This document shows, piece by piece, positions 55,982 to 64,000 of a stretch of 64,000 nt of DNA; within the stretch, counting starts at the first letter, position 1; the number at the start of each line of letters is the position of its first letter. This stretch comes from Trebouxia sp. TZW2008. Its lineage: Eukaryota > Chlorophyta > Trebouxiophyceae > Trebouxiales > Trebouxiaceae. The stretch lies in assembly GCA_002118135.1 (NCBI GenBank), contig BDIU01000015.1, positions 124,299-188,298 of the forward strand, written 5' to 3'. The notes beneath the pieces are model-generated. The model worked only from the letters and a program-made list of their open reading frames with translations, did no database searches and was not told the DNA's origin. Position numbers and translations under genes: made by a program.

Positions 55982-58525
55982 CTATATGGTCTGAAAGGAG
56001 TCCCCCGGGCCAGACGCAACCATGAGCATATACTGTTTCTCCGGCAAAATGACAATGCTGTAATCATTTTCTCCGCCAACACTCTCAGGCAAATTTGCTG
56101 GGGACCCCAGCCAGCTGATTGGCTGACCAGTAAAGCCCCAAACAGACAAAATCGCCCAAGGGCAGTGCCCCTCTGCCATCAGCTGTTGGCAATGCTCCAA
56201 AGCCTTGCGCACCTGTGCATCACGCATTGGACCCACATCAGCACCCAAGTCTGATGTCAATTGCCTACTGTCGTACCTGTTTCTGATCATTGTATAGGTG
56301 ACGCCTCAATGCATTGCAACATTGTAGCCGACATATTGCTGAGAGACATGTGCACATGCTGCTTGCTCATGAGGTCAAGCTGTTTCAGCAGTGTCTCCGG
56401 TAACAGCAGACAGAAGCATATGCACATGACCAGAATCAAATCTAGGCATGGGTTCGCTGCAACAGATATCAAGGCGGTTGATTAAGATACAAATTCATAT
56501 TACAGCTTTGCAAAAGCTGCTTTTGGCATTGCACATAAAGCAAAGGCTTGGCCTCAGGCCTGAGGGAGAACGGGAAACCTCATATGGCTTTCTGAGAAGC
56601 ATTTCTGATGTGCATCTTGACATGCACCAGCGTAAATCCCAGTAAAGCTTTCGGACAAAGTCCATTGTGAGGGGAACAACAATGACCTACTTGTTGCTTG
56701 GTGTACAATTCACGAGGCCCAGTTGAGCATCAGACCATTTGAAAACTTGCTGTTCTCCCTGATTTGCTGCTCAACATGTCAAAACGGCACACCTGATATG
56801 GCGCTAGCAGACCCGTCCAGGATTGCCTTTGCACATCCACTTTCTCCAAGTGATGTTCTGGTAAGCTATGCCAGTCAGACCCTGCATACACCAGACTTGC
56901 TGTAGGATATCAGATTTGACTGACCCACGACATAGTTGGGCTGAGGACCCAACTAAGGGCTGACCACTTCTCAACATGACCAACAGGGGAAACTTGAGTA
57001 CCGACCTGCAGATTTATGGATCTAGGACGTAAATTTGCTACACTTGCTGAGTGCAAGAGCTTATACCTGGATACACTTCTGCTGATAAAGAGGTATATGT
57101 GAGGAAGTTCAGAAGCCAGACACTCAAATTGTGAATCTGAAACATACCAAGCATTGGCCTGTGTCTAGGCAATGACATGTGCGTATGCCCATGCATTATG
57201 TGTAGAAACGCAGGGTTGATGACAAAAGGCAGGCAAAGACAAAGTGCATGTATGTACAGATGGTAAGCAAGGAATCAGTGAACATCAGCATGCTGGAATG
57301 CTTGTGCATGCATGAGTTGCCAAAAGTAAAGGCCTACTTGCCTAATATGCCACATGAAACTGCGCCGACCCATTCATACAGGTCATGCAGTGCGACCAGG
57401 GACGTCAGACTTGCATCTGCATCTGCTTGGTCTTGTGAAGATCGGCCAACACTGCCACAGATAGTGACAAGCTGTTGGATGTACTCCAATGTAGGCGCCA
57501 TGACATTTTGCATGGTGGTGTTTTGGTGCTGGTGAGCAAGGCACTCAACATCAAGAGCACCACTGATATTGGTAGTATGGATTTCTGCACAGCTGTCAGC
57601 ATTTGTCCTCACGCAGAGGAAAGGCACTGCTTGGGTGTTGTGCTTGAAGCCATTTTGCACCTGAACCAAAGCAAGTCCTGTTGATCAATCATTGCGGCTT
57701 TGTGCACACACACTTGTACATTATACATCTGCAAATGTCACAGTTCATCAGTCAGCGTGTGGATGTGTACCTGCTCACCCTGTCATAGTGCTGGCTGCCA
57801 GGCACAAACTTTGGGCTAGCCAAATTGATGTCGATATGATACATGTCTGCAGACCAGACAACCTGTCAAAACTTCAGGCGAAATATTTGACACTGCCTTT
57901 TGCGTTGTGGAGTCAAAGCTGTCTTGCCTGTTGGGCCGACCCGAGCGCCTGTGATGCCGAGCCTTTGGTGTTGGTCCTTCGACATCAGTACATGGAGGTG
58001 CTGATCCGGTGTAAGACATGCCGCTTGTGACCTATCTAGAAAAACAGCAGAGAGAAGGCCTTCTGAGAGGGAAGACTGAGCGCATGCCAGCTCTGTCAAA
58101 GTCGCTAAGTCTGTCTGGATGGCGTAATAAAAAGCGCTGACGTCGAACGCCTGCTGCGCTTGCTGTTGACTTGCAGGTAAGATCAGCTGAAGCTTTCGGT
58201 TGAAGGGGTGCGCCTGTATCACTTTGGCAGCGCTATCTATGGCGTGCCCGGAGTTGCTCGTGCGGACCCAGAGGCGCGCACCTCGATTGTTGGGCATGTT
58301 ATGCCATGCCTCCTTGCGCGATAGACATGTTCTCAGCACTATGATAGAAAGAAATTGACACAGGGGCGCCTCCAGCAGGGCGTTTTCAGCCTTGCTTGCT
58401 TCGAAATGGCAATCCCGCTTGGCGATGCCAACGCGCGATCTGTCCAGACGACAGTGAAGTAACAGCAAGCAGATGGTCCAGGCGTGGTGGGCGGCAGGGC
58501 TTGCGGTCCCAGTTGTGCTCATCAA
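55982..58525 (-). CDS. RPP40: RNase P/RNase MRP protein subunit p40 (RPP40), internal joins incomplete
   Basis: Nuclear protein of the RNase P and MRP complexes that mature tRNA 5' ends and rRNA. Three coding blocks match the family in order. Block 1 (about 58500-57960): VIQAHPFNRKLQLILPAS, FYYAIQTDLATLTELACAQ, then ACLTPDQHLHVLMSKDQHQRLGITG, matching the region with HLVQTHYY...LLPNGKLILSLDKDTYEETGL in animals. Block 2 (about 57584-57342): LVALHDLYEWVGAVSCGIL, the conserved EWLGAV segment, followed by a gcaagt GC donor. Block 3 (about 56260-55982): WAILSVWGFTGQPISWLG, ESVGGENDYSIVILPEKQYM and the C-terminal MVASGPGDSFQTI. The exon after block 1, one or more exons between 57342 and 56260, and the start codon are unresolved. 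Near 57950 two frames both look coding (GARVGPTGK versus SGRPNRQDSFDSTT), so a frame break or missed intron is possible. Confidence 0.8.
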
Positions 58526-59692
58526 AGGTGTTCTGAACGACAGCAGAAAGACTAAGCGAGAGGAGAGTCAGAGCGACAGGTGCTTGAACGTTGTTGGCGA
58601 GCCGCGTTCATGCTGCCACCTGTCAGCACGAGGGCTGACATTACTTAAGCAATGCTGAGTATGCTGCCAATGCAGGTTTGATGGTATTGGAGGTGACTAC
58701 AACTTTGTGTGTGAGAGAGTCTGCACATCAGACAAATTGTCCAGACGGACGGGCGGACTATCTAAGGTCATAGTTGGTTGCTCGAATGCTCAAGCTCCGC
58801 CAACATGACTGACACTGTCACTGCTTGCAGAGTCCAGCTCCCAACGACTGTGTGATCGTCTGTGGCACATCGGGTACAGCTCAGTGCAGTCAACAAAGCG
58901 TATGACTTGTCCTTGTTTCCATGTTGATCTGACTCAGCTGTATGTGGTGCAGCTACTGATGCCTGCACAGAGGCCTGTCAGAAGACTGTCTGTAAGAACA
59001 TGCATGATATACCAGCCTGGAATACTTCCTGCCTCAAGCAATGCACAGCTGAGTGCCTTCGCAACAGACCACACCCAGAGCCCAGCAAAGCTGTAGCAAG
59101 ACCGACTGCAGATCAAAATAGTACCTGATGCAGGTTCTGCCGACTGCAATGCCAATGTGCAGTTGGTGCTTACAGCAGTTTTCTTTGCTGAATTCCATGT
59201 TTACTTTTGGAAGCAGAGGCTTTACAGCGAACATTGTCACAGTGGTCAGCTATCAAGACTATCTCTTGACAGAAGCAAAGGCCCCATGATTGCTGCAAAG
59301 CCCAACCCGGGACTGCATGATGTATACACTTTCTGGTCCATGTTTACACAATGATCCGGAATCTAAATGCAGCTATGTATTGCGGGGTGACCTGCGCTTA
59401 GCCAGCTGCTGCTTTGCCCTATGTGCCCTAGCCAGCCGGCCAGCCATCGAAAAGCAAGAAAGTGCAAGAATCCATGCATGCATCATTGCGCAGTTGAGAG
59501 CTTGGCTTTTATGGTTTTGTTTGTTGCCTATAATCTAATACTAAATACAGACAGTCATTGCTGCAAGCTCTTCACATCATGCAGTAATAGCTTTTGACTT
59601 GACACAGAACTCAGGCCAACATTTGCCTGCAATTGACTGGCCTTCCTGACTTGTACGTATGAATTCAACACAATAGTGTTTAATTGCACATG
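58526..59692. other. Spacer between MLYCD and RPP40 (both minus)
   Basis: Probably holds the RPP40 promoter and 5' leader and the malonyl-CoA decarboxylase 3' untranslated region. Plus-strand open frames here show no relatives or splice partners. Confidence 0.45.
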
Positions 59693-62600
59693 TTATGCAA
59701 TGTTTGCTTCAGCCATGTCCAGCACAGGCTGTGAAGCAGGCACTACTCCATCAACAAGATAGGCTTGATTATTCTTGTGCACATCCTCAAGGACATATTT
59801 GTAATTCACCATAACACCAAAGCTCGACCTCAGACCATTGTGGCTCAAGTCCGCACCCCAGTTCAGGCGCCAGATTGAGGCACCATTGCGCAGATGAAAG
59901 TTTGCAACAGGATCAAAAGCCAACCGGCGCCTCCGTATGGCAACCAGGTAGTGAGCACATAATCGCATTAGGATGGGTTTCCAAGCCTGCAAATCAGTGG
60001 CAAACACAGCTTTCATGAGCGATGATGCACTTGATTAGCGCTTTCATTCCATAGCAGTGATGCTTAGATCAAGGTCAACACCATAAACATATACACACAG
60101 CAACAACATTTCATTGCTGCCGCCTGGTCACTGTCCAGCAGTAAAAGGCAAAAGTGACATGCGACTGTAGGGTTGCACACAAGCTAGTGGATCTAACCTG
60201 GTGACACCGGTGGATGCCACGAGGCTAGATTCACCAGCTTATGTGCAACCCTGTTACAGCAACTGTGTACCTGAAGGGATGACAGACTAGCACGCTGATT
60301 CTCAATGCTGTCCTGCTGCTGAGCAAGCTCTGACAGCTGCTGTAGAGCTTTGGGGAGCGTGAGCCTCTCAGCATTGCTAGTGCCGCTTTGCAAGTGCTGC
60401 AGATCTGCAGGTCTCAGCAATGAAGCTGCTTGAGATTGCTCAACCTGCAGTGAAGCAGCAGATTCGTTGGCAGCTCACAGGAAAGCTTCAGTCAGACTTC
60501 ATCTTGATTCAGATGCAGCAGCCTCAGCAGCGACAACTGTAATGACCATGCTCTGTGCAGGACTGTGCGGCATCAGCTGGTGTGATTGGTGTCGCAGATG
60601 CTCTCATGCCCAAGTGACCTTTGAGTCTCAAGCAGCAGTTTCCTCAGAGGTTGGTTCTGCTCGTTCTGCACGCCGTGACATGATTTTTGTACACAGGCTC
60701 AGCACTACTGACTGTTTCACCTGAGAGTCCTGCACTGAGCTGTCAGGAAAAATAGTTGCACCTCAGCACAAGCATTCAACCACAGCAGGCAGAACTTCTG
60801 AGCCATACAAGCAAAGATTGCAGAGGACAAGCTGAGTGCAAGCCTGCTAGGTTGACAGGGTTTGTGTCTACTTCCTATGCCTGACTAAATGGTGCACAAA
60901 CTCATTGAGTCAGAGACCTCAGCAGGGTGATAGGGACAGTGTCTGCACAGCAGTGCAACACCTTACCTTAGTGATCAAAACTTCCAATTACTTGCGTATT
61001 GCAGATTACGTGTTAGTGCCAGTTATCGTTTATTGCACAATTTGCACTGCATCTCACTGGCTCATACTTTCAAACACCACGTATTGTGTATGACATGTTG
61101 TGTATTGAGGATTTTGTATGGTGCTTGACTGCCCCACAGCAGCACCAGGCAACTTTACCTGAGGTTCAGTCTGTGCAAGACGCTTCAGCTCAGCCTCAGT
61201 CTGAGTCTGCAGCCAATTCTTGAAGCCAGGAATGGGTGACAGGGTGATCAGTGTCTGCACTCTGGAAAACTCTGCTAACACACGCTGAGCCACCTACGTC
61301 AGTGATCAGTGTCAACATGTTGATGGTCGCCAACAATGCCATCACACATGCACCAATGCAGCATGCGAACATTCTAGCAAAAACAGGGATACATGCAGGG
61401 GGAGCTTTTAGAGTTGTTGTGTATTCATATTTCTTCAGTTGCACTGTGGGTGCACATCAGTCTTGCATGCACAGTGAGCCAGGCCCTTGCCCAGCGACCT
61501 ATGTCAGGACTTTTGAGTCCCTGCTTGATGAGAAAGTTGCCCAGATCAAATGCACGTTTTGTGTTTTGCAACTTTGCATGCAGCGTGTGTCATGATTCAC
61601 AGTCACCTGTTTGATTAGAAAGTTGCCCAGGTCAATGCCTGCCAAGCCCTTCTGGGTTGAAGAGATGGAGTAGAAGACTGCTGTGTCTGCTTCCTCAGCA
61701 GTGCAAGCTTCTGAGCTCTGAGTTTCCGCATCATCAGCTGCAGTTGAGAAACAAACTGAGCATACATTCACAGCAAAACACAGGATCATTGTGGTATCAC
61801 ACACATTGAGAAGTCTCAGCCATCAAAGGCCATGAGACTCTGCGTTCTGAGTCTCTTGCACAATTCTCTTGTCTTGAATACGCAAAAAACACAGAGTCAG
61901 AGTCTGCAGCCAACTTGAAAATTTCTGAGGCATGCAAACAGAAGTGATCACTACCCATATGCTTCGTACATGGTTGCGTCAGGGCATACTGAGTCTGTGA
62001 GGATGCACCAGCTGGAGGTGGTGGGAGTGCAAGATGTCGTTCGTGCTGCAAGAGCTGTCATAATCATGCTAGGGGATTTGACAATTTGACAAACTGCCAA
62101 AGTCGACCTGGAGGACTTACTTATTCTGTGAGGGTGCACCAGCTGCAGCTGATGGGGGTGCAAGATGTCGTTCATGCTGGAGGCTGCGCCTCTTTGCAGG
62201 GCACAATGCAGGATGACCAGGGGCTCCTGAGGCATGCTCGGATGCAGAAAGGCATGCACCCTGCAGCAGCAGTACCAATGTCGCGCTGAATGCAGAAAGG
62301 CAAGCTTGTGATAGCAGCAATGCAGACATGCTGGAGTATATATGGATATGCACCCTGCAGCAACATTGCAAAAGTCATGCTGAGCTGCATGCTGTGATGC
62401 ACAGAGGCGTGAAACCTGGCAATAGCAAGGCAGCGCTCATACTGAGACGCACAAAGGCACGCACTCTGCAGCAGCAAGATGTGATGCTGATGGCAGAAAT
62501 AGAGCAGAGTTTACGCATCAACACTTGCACCTGATATTGCATGACAATGTGATGATACACCATGAGAGCTTAAGGAGAAAGGATGTGGCTTTAGGACCTC

Positions 62601-64000
62601 AAAAAACCACATAGCGCTGGTGAGTGCATTCGTTACAGCATTGGAGATCACAGCCGTGTACAAGCTATAGGTCGGGAATACCATTCTTGTCTGTGACACA
62701 GCTTTGCCCAAAATTTGTGACTCTTAAGGTTTGCAAACATGGGATGCGTCAGCAAACAGCTTTACAGGCAGCAGTAGCTGCAGCTGCCGACCTCTTATAC
62801 AGCTTGCCTGCGCATGGGGCCTAGCCGTTGGTGCAGATCTGCCCAGCCTTGAATGGGATGCACTGCCTCATACGCCATCACCTTCTCAAGCAATCCGGCA
62901 GGGGAGGTGTCCCAATTGAGGGGTTGTAGATGCAGCAAGCCTACGCTGAACCATGTTGCCAGCGATTGCCTGCTCAACATTCGTGGTATCAGTAGAGGCC
63001 ATGACTCATGCTTCAGGGGTTTGCATTGCTAAAGAGAACCTCACCCCTGACACTCGCCAGACAAGAGTTGACTTGGCCACGACGTTTGGCACATTGAGAT
63101 CACAGATGTGAGCCATGTTTGAATCTCTTTCATGTGAAACGTTTGCAAGTGCATACTATAGATGCTGCTGCCATTGGGCAGTTTGGCAGGAGCAGTGTGC
63201 GAGAACAGAAGGCAATGTCAGAGTGCCAATACAGTTTGACAGACCTTTGAAAGGCGTGAGAATTGCTCATGCAGTGCAGTATAGGCACCTGAGGTTGCGA
63301 TCCAATGCCCTGAGGGGTCCTGCTGTGGCAGGAGACTGCTTGACTGCTGCTCGCACATCTGCCCTCATATCGACCAGAAATTTGATGCCTGTATGCCCAT
63401 GAACCTCACTGTTGATTCTACGCATGTCTGATGTATCCAGTTAGACACAACACATTGTCGGGTTACACTGGCGCATGAACAACAGGGGAACTGCCAGCTT
63501 GGCAAGACAGCAATGCAAGCAATATGAGTGTGCTGTCTTATAGTATGAAGATCAAGATTGCCACACAAGTGTATAGTCATTGCAAATTCACCATTTGGCT
63601 GGTTGCTGAAGGGTATGAACAGATTGTTGTACAAAGGCTGACTGGCATCCTGCAATTGCTGCACGCTCCTAAGAATGGCTTCTTCCCCTCTGTCTGCAAA
63701 ATGGAGTCTCTCAAGATTGCATATTATATAACAATGCACTGCAAGCAACTAACATCATTGGAAGCAGCAATCTGCACAGGTGTCATACCTGTGGCGTTCT
63801 GCCAATGCTGAACTGCTCTGTCTACATTTCCTTCTGCAAGGCAAGGCATATGCACAATCAGCTGAGCTGCTGTGATAAACCAATTGCATGTATGCTCAGC
63901 TCAAGCTTTGTGATACAATTGGCTTGCATGATGTCAAGAGCATACCTTGCACACCAAACTCATTGCAGAGGACGTGAAATAAATTCAGGCGATTGCTGGG
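59693..64000 (-). CDS. MLYCD: Malonyl-CoA decarboxylase, 5' end beyond right edge
   Basis: Converts malonyl-CoA to acetyl-CoA and CO2, controlling fatty-acid synthesis and oxidation; acts in mitochondria, peroxisome or cytosol depending on species. Exons: 64000-63946 (partial), 63833-63789, 63693-63592, 63388-63289, 62969-62808, 62260-62121, 61737-61607, 61293-61159, 60444-60271, 59986-59693, all in phase. Landmarks: VDRAVQHWQNATG; GIKFLVDMRADV; WFSVGLLHLQPLNWDTSPAGL; EKVMAYEAVHPIQGWADL; VHAFLHPSMPQEPLVILHCA, in the GNAT-like catalytic domain; AVFYSISSTQKGLAGIDLGN; LITLSPIPGFKNWL; and DPVANFHLRNGASIWRLNW with the conserved catalytic-region His. The C-terminus ends AEANIA, so no SKL-type peroxisomal signal; any N-terminal targeting is outside the window. 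Intron 62807-62261 starts with GC (gcaagc) and phase demands it. A Gln-rich insert occupies the 60444 exon. Confidence 0.95.
61985..62480 (-). repeat. Partial copies of an MLYCD exon and its junctions
   Basis: The real exon is 62260-62121. Its 3' part (MNDILHPHQLQLVHPH codons) recurs about 130 bp away at 62050-61985. Its acceptor and first codons recur upstream as diverged copies at about 62285-62350, 62350-62400 and 62450-62480 (ctgcag followed by a gtgcatgcctttctgcat-like sequence). Only the 62260 copy continues into the conserved reading frame. Confidence 0.8.

Noticed and set aside
1..64000. CRISPR arrays, bacterial operons, insertion sequences or a viral insertion
   Set aside because: All tandem repeats here are exon-junction copies or microsatellites without spacers. 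Genes are spliced and eukaryotic, and no transposase, integrase or capsid-like protein was recognised.

Overview
The window is nuclear DNA from an intron-rich eukaryote, most likely a green alga (Chlorophyta, perhaps a trebouxiophyte; clade inferred, species not identifiable). The genes are split by GT-AG introns that usually end in tgcag. The proteins look plant/algal: an SHMT of plant cytosolic type, a plant-type uncoupling protein, a WAPL with a plant-like N-terminus, and a CPSF100 closest to plant forms. There are no operons, ribosome-binding sites or CRISPR arrays. Gene models were built by reading translations against remembered protein families and checking that every splice junction keeps phase.

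Layout, left to right: the 3' part of a Ser/Pro/Thr/Ala-rich low-complexity gene (-, runs off the left edge); two divergent zinc-finger-like genes (3154-4359 -, apparently frame-disrupted; 4528-6063 +, intact); CPSF2/CPSF100 (-, 11 exons over 9.5 kb, 7976-17479); a mitochondrial uncoupling protein (+, 8 exons, 17999-21150); an asparagine-oxygenase-like Fe(II)/2-oxoglutarate enzyme (-, 21594-about 23913); the AlaX/AARSD1 tRNA-editing protein (+, 24533-27625); a gene-poor stretch with a telomere-like box; a large unidentified TPR-like gene (+, about 30131-36778); ribosomal P1 (-, 37990-39142); WAPL cohesin-release factor (+, 39480-42719); a DHHC palmitoyltransferase (-, 43390-about 44158); a small secreted Cys-containing protein (+, 45777-46514); SHMT (-, 10 exons, 47697-52669); a membrane/coiled-coil protein (+, 53484-54862); the RNase P/MRP subunit RPP40 (-, 55982-about 58525); and malonyl-CoA decarboxylase (-, 59693 to beyond the right edge).

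The genes are mostly housekeeping (mRNA 3' processing, translation, tRNA quality control and maturation, one-carbon and fatty-acid metabolism, cohesin control) and do not form one pathway. From 3 to 55 kb they alternate strand almost perfectly, giving six head-to-head pairs.

The most striking signal is structural. In at least five genes, above all CPSF2, short segments that straddle intron-exon junctions occur as degenerate tandem copies (periods about 50 to 190 bp). They leave decayed pseudo-exons, some with intact splice sites, inside the introns. A second signal is frequent GC-AG introns, several fixed by reading phase.
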